Made by a program: the position numbers and the translations under genes. DNA of 64,000 nt from Rehmannia glutinosa. Lineage: Eukaryota; Streptophyta; Magnoliopsida; Lamiales; Orobanchaceae. How positions within the stretch are numbered: position 1 is the stretch's first letter; every line of letters begins with the position of its first letter. The DNA lies in the NCBI GenBank assembly GCA_016081115.2, contig JABTTQ020002194.1, positions 266,001 to 330,000 of the forward strand, in the 5' to 3' direction. Shown piece by piece: positions 31,110 through 44,118 of this stretch. Under the pieces are notes generated by a model, which saw nothing but the letters and a program-made list of their open reading frames with translations, had not been told where the DNA came from and ran no database searches.

Positions 31110-32500
31110 TAGAAAGGTGAAATGGGCGGGAAAATTTTCATACAACTATTTATAAGTGACTCTCTCTTTATATATACTAGTTTTTTACCCGTGCGATACA
31201 CGGGTGTATATTCGTGAGACCTCTTTTTTGTACTATTATATGTATATTTTTCTAATAGTTCTATGAATTATATTTTCTGCATTTAGGGATGACAACATCC
31301 CGCTGGGAACCATCTCCATAGGCAACCGAATAGAATGTGACGGAAAATTTCCTAGTTAATTTGGAGATGGGGACGATATTTATATCACCGTCCCCCTTTC
31401 TTATCCTGACTAAATAAAATAGTGATTTTTCATTCTCATCCTCATTCTCCGAATATGTATATTCAATTTATCCATTACTAATATTAATTATATTTATATT
31501 TTTTTTCATTAATTCTAAAAATTAAATCTAAGATTCTTTACAATTTTACTTGTTCTTATTTTTTATTTTTACAATATAAATATAAATATAATTAACTTGA
31601 TTATAAATAATATAGTTAAACAATAAAAATATTACAAACTATAAAAATATCTCTTTCAATACTAAATATTTGTTGTGTGAATATGAATTTTATCTATTTA
31701 TTGAACATGTTTATCTATATCAAAGTACAAGTTTGAAAAAAAGATTAATTACTGCCCAATATTTGTTTTTTTTTACTACCTCAATATTAAATATTTAATA
31801 AATTATATTTTTAATATAATTATACATAATGTTATTTCAAATTTCATCTGGGGTCTAGAAAGCTGAAAAATTGTCAAAATTATTAAAAAAATTAAATAAA
31901 AACCATGTTTTATATTTAGCGACGTATTTGTAAGGGAAAATAAAATTTTAAAGAAAACTATTTTATATTTATATGCATACATATATATATATATATTATC
32001 AAACAAACAAATTTATATCAAGTTCCAAATGTACAATTTTTAAACTTGAATATCAAAATACATTGATAAATATAAAAAATTAATTTCTATTAACATAAAA
32101 CACATGTTAATATATAAAAAACTAATTTTCTATATAGAAAAATACTATTACGAATATAATGTCATATTACATAAATATATAATGCTATTTATGGATATGT
32201 GTGATATATACAAATTGGATATATATTTTGAGAAATGTATCTACTTATATAACATCTTTATCTATGACAAAGTAAAGATTTGAAAAAAGATTAATCACTG
32301 CCCAATGTTGAATATTTAATAAGTTATATTTTTAATATAATAATAAATAAATTCATTTCAAATTACAATATTTTTGGGGTTTAGGAAGTTGAACAATTAT
32401 CAAAAATATAAGAAAAAAATAAACAAAAACCATGTTTTATATTTAACGACGCATTTAAGGGATAATAAAACATATAAAAAAAACAATTTTATATTTACAT

Positions 32501-32538
<38 letters not shown>

Positions 32539-33132
32539 CAAATATTATCAAACAAACAAATTCATATCTAGTTCAGAATGTACAACTTTGAAACTTGAAT
32601 ATCAAAATACATTGATAAATACAAAAAAAATTATATTCATATTAAATAAAATTTAATTTTTTATTATATAAATATAAAATGCTATTTATGATATATGTGA
32701 TACATAAAATTTGGATACATATTTGAGATATTTTCTTCAATTAAAATAAATATTTCTAATTGAATTTAATAAATTTAAATATAATTCTACATAATTATAA
32801 AAAAAACATATCTATTTGTAGAACATGTTTATCTATAATAAAGAAAAATTTTGAAAAAAAATTATACTGCCCAATGTTGTTTTTTTTACTAAATGTTGAA
32901 TATTTAATAAATTATATTTTGAATATAATAATTAACAAAGACATTTCAAATTTCAATATTTTGGGGGTTTAGAAAGCTGAACAATTGTAGAAATTATTTA
33001 AAAAATTAAATAAAAATAATGTTTAATACATAATTTTTAGGGAAAATAGAAAATTTCAAAAAAAAACTAATTTATATTTATATATACATATATATATAAA
33101 ATATCAAAAACAAATTGATATCTAGTTCCAAA

Positions 33133-34076
33133 TAAGGATGGCAATGGGACAGACGAGTATCTCAATACCAGACCCGCCACGGGTCGCCTCATGTTGGAAA
33201 ATCTTTTATTGTTTTAATAGTTTTATCTTGTATTTTATTTTATTGACAACTTTTTAATCCTTTATTTTGTGTTATAAATGAATATTATTTATAAAAATTT
33301 TCATTATATATTCTAAATATAATATTAAGCAATGATTTAAATACTGTACTGGTTATCAAAACCGGTCAAGCCACTGGTAAGCGGTTCAACCGATCGGACC
33401 GGTTCAATCGCCGGTTTTACTAGTTTCAATAGAACTAATTATTTTTAAGTACATTATATAAATTATTAATGTAATATATTGATATAAAAGAAAATGTTAT
33501 ATATAGTTTCATTTCTTATTTGTTATTATGTAATCATTTGACTAATTGTCTAAGCCTATATTACAGAGGTTTGTCCAAATTTAGAATATTTTAATTGATT
33601 GGAATTCTTGTTTGAATTAGTTAAAATATAAATAATTGATTTGAATTTTAACATAAATATTAAATAATTGATTTGAATTCTTGTTTGATTTGAATTATGG
33701 CATAAATATGTTAAATATTAAGTTTATAATTTCAATTTTTATAAAAAAACAAAGTTGAAAAAAATGAAGAAAATAAATACCGGTTTTGACCAGTATTGGC
33801 CGGTATACCCGCAAAAATGGTACCAGTATCCGGTATAATCGGTTCAACCGGCTGATACGGTCCGGTATTTAAAACAGTGATATTAAGTACATAAAATTAT
33901 ATTCTCTTATATAATATAAATGTAAAATATATATTAAATATATTAAAAAATAAAAAAAAGGCGCGTGGCAGAGCGGGTACCCATAGGGCGAAGGTGATAC
34001 CTAGACCCGCTCCACCCCGCCATGGGTCATGGGGTGGGACGGGTCTTGATCGAGGCGGGGTGAATTGACATCCCTA
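33133..34076. mobile_element. hAT-type non-autonomous element, host of a second hAT
   Basis: The ends TAAGGATGGCAATGGGAC and (minus) TAGGGATGTCAATTCACC are flanked by a perfect 8-bp duplication GTTCCAAA (33125-33132 and 34077-34084). The GC-rich ends hold the 'gggtc..cccgc' text common in such elements. It is noncoding and interrupted by 33330-33879. Confidence 0.9.
33330..33879. mobile_element. Second hAT-type MITE nested in the first
   Basis: The ends CAATGATTTAAATACTG and (minus) CACTGTTTTAAATACCGG are flanked by a perfect 8-bp duplication ATATTAAG (33322-33329 and 33880-33887). ACCGGTT-type subterminal repeats are present. It is 550 bp and noncoding. Confidence 0.9.
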
Positions 34077-34898
34077 GTTCCAAATGTACAACTTTGAAAC
34101 TTGAATATCAAAATAGATCGATAAATATAAAATATATGTAATATGTGTGTCAAATTAAAAATCGAAAAAAGTTGATTGATCTGATATATTATACTTAAAA
34201 ATGAATCAAAAACAAAAATAGTATTAATTTAAAAATAAAAAGAGAAAAACAAATATAATAATAAATGCAGTACAGACAAAAAGTCGGAAAACTAATTAAT
34301 GCAGTATATACAGATTGGAAACCATGAAATTACAAAGATTTTTTACCTTTTCTTTATTCCAGATTTTTATTGCTTTTTATAGCAATGTGAAATGGACGGG
34401 AAAAGTTGGGTTACTATTTCCAGAAGCGGTTGTTATTTTATATATATAGATATAGATATAGATTTGGTACTGACGCACACATTTCTTGTGAATACGACAA
34501 CTCTACCATTAAACTATATTAAAACTTGACAAACGTACACTTGTAGCTGTTTAGACGAGTGTTTTCACACCTAACATATATATACATAAATTTTCATATT
34601 TATATAGAAACCGTTACAGGAAATTGCTTGAAAATACTAAAATTAAATATGAAAATGAAAATGAAACCAAAGGAAACATGTCAGACCTACGTGTTGGTTG
34701 TTCAAACCTTTATGTATATTTATTAATACAAAAACAAATTCTTCTTCTGAGATGTAATTATTTTCTCAGGTTAATATATATATATATATATGTTTATTTA
34801 ATATATTATTTGTTGGATACCGAATAAAAAAATTAATTTGTTCTTTTTCTTTTAACAGTATTGTTAAACAAGCACAGAATATCAAAAGTACCCAAAAG

Positions 34899-34970
34899 GG
34901 TTCTATGGTGTAGTGGTTAGCACTCTGGACTTTGAATCCAGCGACCTGGGTTCGACTCCCGGTAGGACCT
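34899..34970 (+). tRNA. tRNA-Gln (anticodon UUG)
   Basis: The 72-nt sequence folds as a full cloverleaf. The acceptor GGTTCTA pairs with TAGGACC (one U-G) and a discriminator T follows. The D arm contains TGGTGTAGTGG (A box). The anticodon arm CTGGA-CTTTGAA-TCCAG gives anticodon TTG. The T arm has GGTTCGACTCC (B box). A T-run for pol III termination follows within 20 bp (TTTTG, TTTTTG). There is no intron and no CCA encoded, as expected for a nuclear gene. Confidence 0.96.
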
Positions 34971-34989
34971 GTTATTTTGTAGTTTTTGT

Positions 34990-35318
34990 TCTCCCACTTA
35001 ATTAATACTCTCCTCCAGTCTTTTCTATTCAAATGAAGATTACGAAAATCCTGTTTTGTCTAATAAAAGTTAAAATAGTCATTTATGAAACAAAAGCAAT
35101 GGAAATTTGTTTTGGTTCATAGTGTTTGCAACCTAAAGATGCAAAACAAATTTTGCAAATACCAATCAGTGCTAGATTACCATGGCTGATAAACGCATCT
35201 AGAAGGAGACAAAATCTGGTAATGCTCCTCCTAGTAGCTGTAGAAGATGGCAATGACCTGACCAAGTGGTGAGAAAGATGAAGTCAGATGCCTGCTGTTT
35301 TTAAAGATGGAACGATGG
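34990..35318. other. Spacer between tRNA gene and element C
   Basis: No protein, RNA or repeat is recognised. The minus frame 35083-35265 has no known similarity. Confidence 0.45.
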
Positions 35319-35939
35319 TGATCCGACCCAAAATATAGGCCCGATCCATTTCTAGACCCACTGAGAACCGGATGTAAGCGGGCTAAATAGATCAAGAAGG
35401 GTTGATAGTTCAAAGGAGAATTTATTACCAAGATACCTCGATTGAGACATATTAAATGGTGTGACAGCTTTCCCAATGGAGCATTAATTAGTGGGCAGCT
35501 TTACCTAGGACATATTAAATACTCGACAACTTTCCCAAAGTGCATTAATTGCTTAGCAACCATCTCTAAAGCGGCATTAAATGGCAAGGACATCAATGTT
35601 TGGGGGCTTTTCGAGGACACCTTTTTTAGGAGGGGTGTACGGAGCATTAATTGGATGGAGACATGGGGAGAACGGACCTGACTACAAGGAGAACCGAGCT
35701 GAAGAAAAGGTACAAGATGGCAGGTGCAAACCATTCATGGGTTGCCGCGTGTAAAGGCAAGATATGGGTGGAGGAGTATAAATAGAAGTGTTAATGCTCA
35801 TTTCAAAGGTGGATCTTTTCTTTTCTCTGAGAATATATACTGTTCTATTGTTTTTGCCTTATATAAACCTATATACTAACTTGATCGTCGGAGTGCTAAC
35901 GCTGGAATCTCTCCGGTAGTCTTGTGCAGGAAGACGGCA
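35319..35939 (+). repeat. 5' LTR of element C
   Basis: 621 bp, matching 45457-46096 along its length. A TATA box AGTATAAATAGAAG lies near 35775. Confidence 0.85.
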
Positions 35940-36196
35940 GGAACGAGGAGGTTCTCTATCTACGTGGCATTCTCCTCAGGAACGCTGACCACGATAGGAG
36001 AAACTTGCCGATGAGGGAGTTCAGTAAGAAGAACTTCTACCCTCACCCTTTGCGCGGGCCTGGAGGTACCAGTGGTAGAAATGGGAGGACGCTTGCGAGT
36101 ATGAGTTAGCTCGGGTGGAGGAGAGGAGCTCTGATAATGAACGAAAATCTGAGGAGGAACCGCAGTTAGGGGAACAACCATGGTCGGAGGGGAGAT

Positions 36197-37685
36197 TGTT
36201 TGATAAATGGTTTTATCATGATTTTGATGATTTTGTTTTTACACCAAAACAATGTTTTTAAAGGTTGTCCAAATACTCCTAAATGGTTTAAAATGGTTTT
36301 AATAATTTTCGGAGTATTTCTTCAAGTTTATTTTCGACAAAATTGGACAACGCTTTTATATGATTTTGTGTCAAATATTTTTACATCAAAACAATGTCCC
36401 TGTATGTTGTCCTAATACTCCCGATTGGTCTAAAATGGTTTTACTATTTTTCGGAGTATTTCTTGTAGTTTATTTTCGATTTAAAATTGGACAACACTTA
36501 TGTTTCAGGCTCGACCGGTCGCCCTATAGGGCAACCCGTACCTGAGTTGAGTTTTGAAACAGAAAATGGGACGTAAGAAAAAAAGGAGAGGGCGATCGGT
36601 CGACCAGGTGGGCGACCAGTGAGGGCGACCGGTCGACCCCTGGGCGACCGGTACCTGGGAGCAGCCCTCTTGGTTCAGTCTTCTCTGTTTCGTAATTTTG
36701 TTACCTCCAACCGGTCACATGACTAAGGCGACGGTCGCACCCTCCGACCGGTCCCCCTGTGTAAAAATTCGCAGAATTCAATTTCAATCTTATCTCTGCG
36801 CGATCGGTCGAACCCCTCTTTTGACAGCAAACTATCCGTTGAGTTTGCAGATAGCTTTTCCTTAATTTAAGGGGTTGATTTCTAACAGCTCTTTTCTTCA
36901 ATTGTCTTGGTATTTTTTACAGATTTCATGTCCCCAAGAGGAGCCTATCATGTACAAGACATCTTCTATAAATAGAGGAAGAATTGAAGCAACACAATAA
37001 GAGAGAAAACTACAACACAACAAGATACACTCAAGAATACACTTGTTCTTACATTGTCTTATTTCTTGTTGTAATTTGCCTAGCTATTCACTTTCACATC
37101 CTTGAGGTCTAGGCTATTCTTGATTACACTTGCACTCAATGTATAATTCATTATCGAGTTGTAATCTTGAATTTTTGGGTTATCATTCAACACAAGATAT
37201 CCTTGTGAGTGTTCTTGTGGTAGAACACACTTGGGTGATCTAGGTGTTAGGTGTAAGAAGATTGTGGTAATCTTCTTGTTGAGGTGTTGAAGAATTTGGT
37301 ATTCTTCAAGGTTGAAGATTGTGGTAATCTTCACAAGGTGCCGTTGGAGATTGTGGTAATCTTCAAGTGAGATTGTGGTAATCTCAAAGGTGGTGTTGAA
37401 GAAGAGTGTGGTGCTCTTCAAGGTGTTGTTGTAAGTTGGTGTTGTATAAATTTGTGGTAAATTAATAAAATCTTTTTTTCTTTTTGAAATCCATCCCGGA
37501 TATACTGGGGTGGTAGAGGATTAGGCCCTAGGTGGGTTGAACCTCTATAAATCGACGTGTGTTGTTTACATTCCGCACCTTTATTATTGTCTTTGAGCAT
37601 TCGGTATCAAAAAGAGGGCATAATCGAAAAGATGGAGATAATCTATTCACCCCCCTCTAGATTATCGTAGCCGCTTGGACTTACA
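36197..37685 (+). repeat. 5' LTR of B2
   Basis: 1489 bp, starting TGTTTGATAAATGG. It has two U3 tandem units (B1 has three), a CpG palindrome cluster at 36508-36810, TATAAATAGAGG near 36968 and the hairpin array at 37167-37419. Confidence 0.9.
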
Positions 37686-37707
37686 AGTGGTATCAGAGCC
37701 AAACTCT

Positions 37708-39150
37708 TTGGCAAGCTCGTTTCACATCGCGAGTGAAGAGGAATGATCGTCGGCTACGAACGAAGCTCATCTTTCCGGCACCTCCACCACCAAGCCACCT
37801 CGGTTTGATTCTAAAAATTTTATATTTTGGAAAGAAAGAATGGAATGTTATTTACAAGGTTGCGGGTTCGATATTTGGAACATCGTCATAAATGGAGAAT
37901 CCATTCCGATGAAAAACACACCACACACCTCCAAAGGCCTCAAAGAGCTAAATGATGAAGAGAAGAAAATCATCTCCTTAAATGGTAAAGCTCTCAATAT
38001 TTTGTATTGTTCATTTACTAATTTGGAATATGAACATATTGTAGGAATTCGATCGGCACATGAAGTATGGCAAAAATTAGAAGCCATCTATGGAGTATTT
38101 GCTAATGAAAGGAGTGAAACAAAAGCATCTACTTCTCAAAGGGATACAAGTTCAAATCTAAGGAACAAGCCTCTTGCAACTTCCAACTATGAAGAAGTTG
38201 AACATTGTCTTATGGGCATTGAAGAAGAAAACGAGGTATGTCTTAAACCCTCTACTTCCTATGATAGTGTTATTCAAAATGATTATAGTGATTTGCAAAA
38301 TGATTTTGATGATCTTCAAAATGAATTCCAAGACTTACTTGTTAAATACAAAAATTTGAAAAAGGAATTCATTGTTTTGAAAAATGATAAGGATAGTTTA
38401 TTTACTTCCTATGAATCACTATCATGTGCTCACACCACCACACTTGACAAGGTTAGAAACCTTGAAAAACAAAATAGTACTCTTGTTGAGAATATTAATT
38501 GCATGAAAAATGAGTTATCAAAATCAAACTTGAGTACCAATAAAATGTCCAATATTGTTGATATTCATAATTGTGATAAAGGACTTGATCATAAGCCTAA
38601 TGTTGTTAATCATATGAAAAAGGATCAAGTCACTATGCATATTGGTCATTATGCTCCTAGAATTATTACTTGTTTTTATTGCGGTAAAAAGGGTCATACG
38701 GCTAATACTTGTCGGGCTAGAAATAGCTCTAATCATTTTTGGAGACTTAAAAGTCTCAAAGCTAATCCTAAAGGACCCAAGCACTTGAGGGTACCACAAA
38801 ATAATGTTGTATTAGGTACCCGACGAAATAATGATCGAAGAAAATTCATACCGCCAAGAAGGCATCAAATGACCAATTCATTTGATCAAAGAAGGAGAAA
38901 CTATTTTCAACAAAGCCAATTTCCAAGAAGAGGATATAATCAAAAATGGGAAGAACACAATCCTTGGAAATGGCAAAGACATCATCAACAAGATTATTTT
39001 CAAAGAAGAAGAGACCATCAACAATGGGAAGGTAACAAACCTTGGAAATGGAGTAATCAAAGAAGTCATCATCAACAAAGTGACTTCTCAAGGGGAAGAT
39101 ATCATCAACAATGGGAAAGACACAACCCATGGAAATGGCGTAATTGGTAA
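37708..39150 (+). pseudogene. gag: Gag of B2, one early stop
   Basis: Same protein as B1 gag. From the TTG at 37708 the frame meets a TGA at 37744-37746, where B1 has CGA (Arg). Beyond it the frame is open from the internal Met at 37840 to the stop after 39150 (436 residues). The zinc knuckle C-F-Y-C-x4-H-x4-C is intact near 38671-38715, and the tail again repeats H-Q-Q-W-E and P-W-K-W. Initiation at 37840 would still give a protein with knuckle and tail but without the first 44 residues. Confidence 0.8.
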
Positions 39151-40080
39151 ACCGTATCTCCCCATTTAAATATGCATTTTATTTTATTTCTATGCATGTT
39201 TTTATTTGTGTCTTAATTGCAAAATGAGTTTTCATGTATTTAATTTTAAATTAAGGTCTTCAAAATTTATTTGTATTTTTAAAACCTTTTGAAAAATGAG
39301 ACCTTACATGTTGTTTTTAAAACTCTTGTGCATTTTTGTAGACTAAAGTGTATTATCATCTCTTATGGATTTTTATGGCATGAGCTTACTTGTGATATCT
39401 CTTAGCCTACACTTTTATCATTATGATTTGTGTTAGATTTGTTTTAAGAATTGTGTAGGATTTACATATTTTCGCAAAATGGCCATTTACATCATTATTT
39501 ATCAAGAAATGCATAAATTATCGAGGTACGTTTACTTGTGTTACTCTTACTCTTATAGACTCGATATATGTATTGTCATATGCCTATGTGCTTGTTTTAT
39601 TTTAGTATTTCATACAAGTGCCATTAAGAGGTTTTTTTTTTAGATTTTTTTGAAAGACACTATTCGATATTTGATTGCACATATCCACTTTGTCAACTCT
39701 TGCGCAAATACTTCTTTTAAATAAGGTCTCAACTATCGGATTTTCAAATTTCAAAAGAGACCTTTTGTAGCTTTCTTAAGCTTATTTGAACTTGCATGAT
39801 TTATTAGACTCTTGATGATCTTCTAAATGCATAGTATGTGTTTCTTGCTTCATGGTCTATATATATAGTGTCTACTTCTAATATGCTCTTATGTAAAATA
39901 ATTTGTGATTGATGATTGAGACATGTTTTTACACTTGAGCTATTTTTTTCTTGCTTATATAAGCGATGCCGTTAATGAGTTTGTTAAGTTGTGTAGATGA
40001 GAAATGAAGTACTCCAAATATTAGTTACCTCATAATATTTGGATGTAAATGTTCTATTATGAACACCTTAGATCAATTGG
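39151..40080 (+). other. Noncoding stretch replacing protease and integrase in B2
   Basis: Collinear with 24597-25500 in B1 and largely alike. No protease or integrase motif is found. Confidence 0.65.
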
Positions 40081-40189
40081 ATGCCCAATGATGATAGTGA
40101 ACAAGAAGACAAATTCCTCAATTGATGCTCCAAGATAAATAGAATTACAAGAGGAGCTAAAAGGAAATGATAGATGCCATGTCTTTCAT

Positions 40190-41300
40190 CACAAACAACT
40201 ATAGATACAAAATGGGTACTCGGAATAAACTCGATGACCAAGGCAACATTGGTCGAACTAAGGCGAGGTTAGTAGCTCTCAAGGTACTTTCAAAAAGGAG
40301 GTAATTGATTTTGGTGTAACATTTGCACTCATAGCACATTTTGTAGCTATTTGCATTTTACTTGCCCATTCTTGCTTTAAGAAAATTTCAAGCTTTACCA
40401 AATGGATGTTGAATCCAATTTTCTAAATGGTTTTATTCAAGTAGAAGTCTATCGGGGTTTAAAATTTTTAGGCCAAATGATTTTTTTTAAGGGCCTTGTA
40501 TGGTTTAAAATAAGTACCCCGTGTATGGTTTGATAGACTTAGCTTTTTTTTGCTAAATGATTTTACAAGAGGTAAAGTTGATACTACTCTCTTTGTTTTT
40601 GAAAAAGGGCAAGATTGTTTACTTGTGCATATTTATGAGAATATTTTTTGTACTACTAATGAATATTTGTGCAAGATGTTTTTCCAAGTTGATGCAATGT
40701 GTACTTGAAATGAGCATGATGTGGGAGCTCAATTTCTTGCTTGGACTTCAAATCATTCAATGCCAAGTAGATGGTTATATTTCAAAAGAACTCTTGAAGG
40801 AGTTAGGCATTGAAGAAGGAAGAATCATCTCAACCTCTATGGCTACCAATGAAGAGATTGACAAAGGTTGAGAAAGGCATGTCGGTTGACAAACAAATTT
40901 GAGGTATGTTTTCTTGTATTATTCCTATAGACTCGACATTCCATATGCCTTATGTCTATATGCTCGACTTCAAAAACTATCCCAACGAATCTCATTAAAG
41001 TGCCGTTAAAAGAAATTTTCAAATATTTGTAAGGTACTTCTTTCTTATGACTTGTTTATCCAAAGCTTTAAAACGTTCTTATTTTTCGGGATAACAAGTC
41101 CGGTGAAAATTATTCAAAATATAGTCGTCATCATCGAACTAAACATATTGAGATTCGAAAAACTTTCTAAGGGATTGAGTTTTTAACAAAAAACTTGAGA
41201 TGTGCTTAATTCCGTCTCAAGGATAACTCGCGGACTTTTTAATCATAAACCGCTAAGTATTTTACCTCATTTTGAGCTTGATTATGACATAATGTATATT
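40190..41300 (+). pseudogene. Reverse transcriptase and RNase H scraps of B2
   Basis: As in B1 but more decayed. The catalytic site again reads L-V-H-I-Y-E-N-I-F, so YVDD is missing in the same way. RNase H scraps with T-K-H-I-E-I-R lie near 41130-41160. Confidence 0.8.
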
Positions 41301-42633
41301 GAATGAGGTCTACGTTTGCATTTTGCACGTTTTTAAAACTTAGGGGCGAAAAATCGGATTTTTGGATCAAATTTCGAATTTCAAAACAGAATCAAGACAG
41401 TGGCTGCCAGTAGGCGGTAGGCCGACCGTCGCCCCACCACCTCGGACCGGTCGCCCTAAGCAATTTTTTGGTTAAAATCAGTTATGTTTTTCAGACTTAG
41501 CCATTTTGGCGTTTCTTTTCTCTATTTTCGTCCCCTTTGCAATTTTCACACACAATTCACTTCAAATGAGTTTTGATGCATGAATTATATATTTTGGACT
41601 ACCTAGCTCGGTTATCATCATTGATGCTCATCTCTACCGATTGAATGGTAAGAATTTCACTCTCTTTAGCTCAATTGGGTTGAACCCTTGAGTTTGTGGC
41701 TTATATGTATTTTTCTTGATGCAATTCATATATTTTTGTGATGAACTTATTGATTGTTGATGATTGACATTTGTTAAATTGCATTTGGTGATGAAAACTT
41801 TGGCTTGATTTCATTTACAAGGGCTATATATATCTTTCTCAATTTTTGACGCCCGCCAAGTGTTCGATAAAACGTTTCAATGAAAAATTCATCACCTACA
41901 TGATTCTCTCGATTTCAAAAGTCTTATACATTTATAGAGATCATGTTTTGCTTATCAAATGAGTTTTCATAAACCTCTACAAGTCGTATGATTCGACTTT
42001 TCCCTCCTATTTGGTTTATAAGCTTCAATGTTCAAATAGCTCAATACATCGGTTTAGTTGCGCACTTTGATATGAATATATGATGTATTTATCGTGCTAA
42101 CATTCTTTTTGATGATTCCAAAGGGGGGGGGGGAAACAGTTATAAGCTCTTTAGCTCATAGAAGCTAAGATAAGATTAACCAAAAGAAGCTATAAGCTAT
42201 GGCTTCATATAGCCATAAGTTGTGGATCATATTTAGTCCACTTGGTGCATTATGGTTATGTATGAATCATGGTCCATTGGTTGTAGTATGGACTTATATA
42301 CGGTTCTAATGATGTTTCTTTGACAAGGGGGAGCTTTTAAGTTTTTGATACTTAAGCTCAATATCGAAAAGCTAAGATTTTAGTTTATGTTGAAGTTGTT
42401 TTTATATTACTCTTGTTGTGCATATTGATAGGGGGATCTTTTGATATATGTGTTTGAATATCTCTACTTCCATCCTTGTGTTTATATTGCGTGGAATGTT
42501 GTCGCTCTCAATGGATATTTATTTTTGACCGGAAAACTTGTTTTGTTTTCAAAATCGCCTCTCAAAATTGTTTTGTTTTCAAAATCGGCCTTGTTGAATT
42601 GTTTTGGTTTGTAATCATCAAAAAGGGGGAGAT

Positions 42634-44118
42634 TGTTTGATAAATGGTTTTATCATGATTTTGATGATTTTGTTTTCACACCAAAACAATGTTTTTAAAG
42701 GTTGTCCAAATACTCCTAAATGGTTTAAAATGGTTTTAATAATTTCCGGAGTATTTCTTCAAGTTTATTTTCAACAAAATTGGACAACGCTTTTATATGA
42801 TTTTGTGTCAAATGTTTTTACATCAAAACAATGTCCCTGTATGTTGTCCTAATACTCCCGATTGGTCTAAAATGTTTTTACTATTTTTCGGAGTATTTCT
42901 TGTAGTTTATTTTCGATTTAAAATTGGACAACACTTATGTTTCAGGATCGACCGGTCACCCTATAGGGCAACCCGTACCTGAGTTGAGTTTTGAAACAGA
43001 AAATGGGACGTAAGAAAAAAAGGAGGGAGACCGGTCGACCAGGTGGGCGATCGATGAGGGCGGACGGTCGACTCGGGCGGCCGTGCACTGGGAGCACCCT
43101 CTTGGTTGATCTTTCTGTTTCGTAATTTTGTTACCTCCAACCGGTCACGACTAAGGCGACCGGTCGCACCCTCCGACTAGGTCCCCTGTGTAAAATTCGC
43201 GAGAATTCAATTTCAATCTTATCTCTCGCGATCGGCCGACCCCGGACCTCTCTTTTGACAAAGAAACTATCCGTTGAGTTTGGATAGCTTTTCCTTAATT
43301 TAAGGGGTTGATTTCTAATGACTCTTTTCTTCAATTGTCTTGGTATTTTTCTGATTTCATGTCCCCAAGAGGAGCCTATCATGTACAAGACATCTTCTAT
43401 AAATAGAGGAAGAATTGAAGCAACACAATAAGAGAAAACTACAACACAACAAGATACACTCAAGAATACACTTGTTCTTACATTGTCTTATTTCTTGTTG
43501 TAATTTGCCTAGCTATTCACTTTCACATCCTTGAGGTCTAGGCTATTCTTGATTACACTTGCACTCAATTGTATAATTCATTATCGAGTTGTAATCTTGA
43601 ATTTTTGGGTTATCATTCAACACAAGATATCCTTGTGAGTGTTCTTGTGGTAAGAACACACTTGGGTGATCTAGGTGTTAGGTGTAAGAAGATTGTGGTA
43701 ATCTTCTTGTTGAGGTGTTGAAGAATTTGGTATTCTTCAAGGTTGAAGATTGTGGTAATCTTCAGTGTGCCGTCATTGGAGATTGTGGTAATCTTCAAGT
43801 GAGATTGTGGTAATCTCAAAGGTGGTGTTGAAGAAGAGTGTGGTGCTCTTCAAGGTGTTGTTGTAAGTTGGTGTTGTATAAATTTGTGGTAAATTAATAA
43901 AATCTTTTTTTTCTTTTTGAAATCCATCCCGGATATACTGGGGTGGTAGAGGATTAGGCCCTAGGTGGGTTGAACCTCTATAAATCTACGTGTGTTGTTT
44001 ACATTCCGCACCTTTATTATTGTCTTTGAGCATTCGGTATCAAAAAGAGGGCATAATCGAAAAGATGGAGATAATCTATTCACCCCCCTCTAGATTGTCG
44101 TAGCCGCTTGGACTTACA
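42634..44118 (+). repeat. 3' LTR of B2
   Basis: A 1485-bp partner of 36197-37685. Differences from it are mostly 1-4 base indels, many in the palindrome cluster (42945-43250). Confidence 0.9.

Larger units (their letters stand above)
21050..31176 (-). mobile_element. Helitron (H3) interrupted by copia B1
   Basis: The 3' end (minus strand) is a hairpin CCGTGCATCGCACGG (21061-21075) followed by CTAG (21053-21050), with host A at 21049. The 5' end is placed near 31176 because 31110-31176 resembles the 5' end of the next Helitron H4 (shared GTGAAATGG, CGGGAAAA), but a clear TC start is not seen. Within it are B1 (21665-29432) and a MITE (29815-30095). The rest is AT-rich and noncoding. The left end is firm; the right end is inference. 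Confidence 0.55.
31711..34140. repeat. Three roughly 550-bp tandem units inside H4
   Basis: Each unit has the order 'tttatctat..aaagt', 'actgcccaat', 'tttagaaagctgaa', 'accatgttttatattta', an AT dinucleotide run, and 'ttccaaatgtacaa..cttgaatatcaaaata'. Starts are about 31711, 32260 and 32829; the third resumes after 34076. Confidence 0.75.
31177..34450 (-). mobile_element. Non-autonomous Helitron (H4)
   Basis: The 3' end (minus strand) is hairpin CCCGTGTATCGCACGGG (31188-31204) plus CTAG (31180-31177), with host A at 31176. The 5' end is TCTATATATATAAAATAACA with host T; because 'tagata' repeats follow, the exact base could be 34450, 34456 or 34462. It has no Rep/helicase coding. Internally it has three copies of a roughly 550-bp unit (starting near 31711, 32260 and 32829), the third interrupted by a hAT insertion at 33133. 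Confidence 0.8.
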
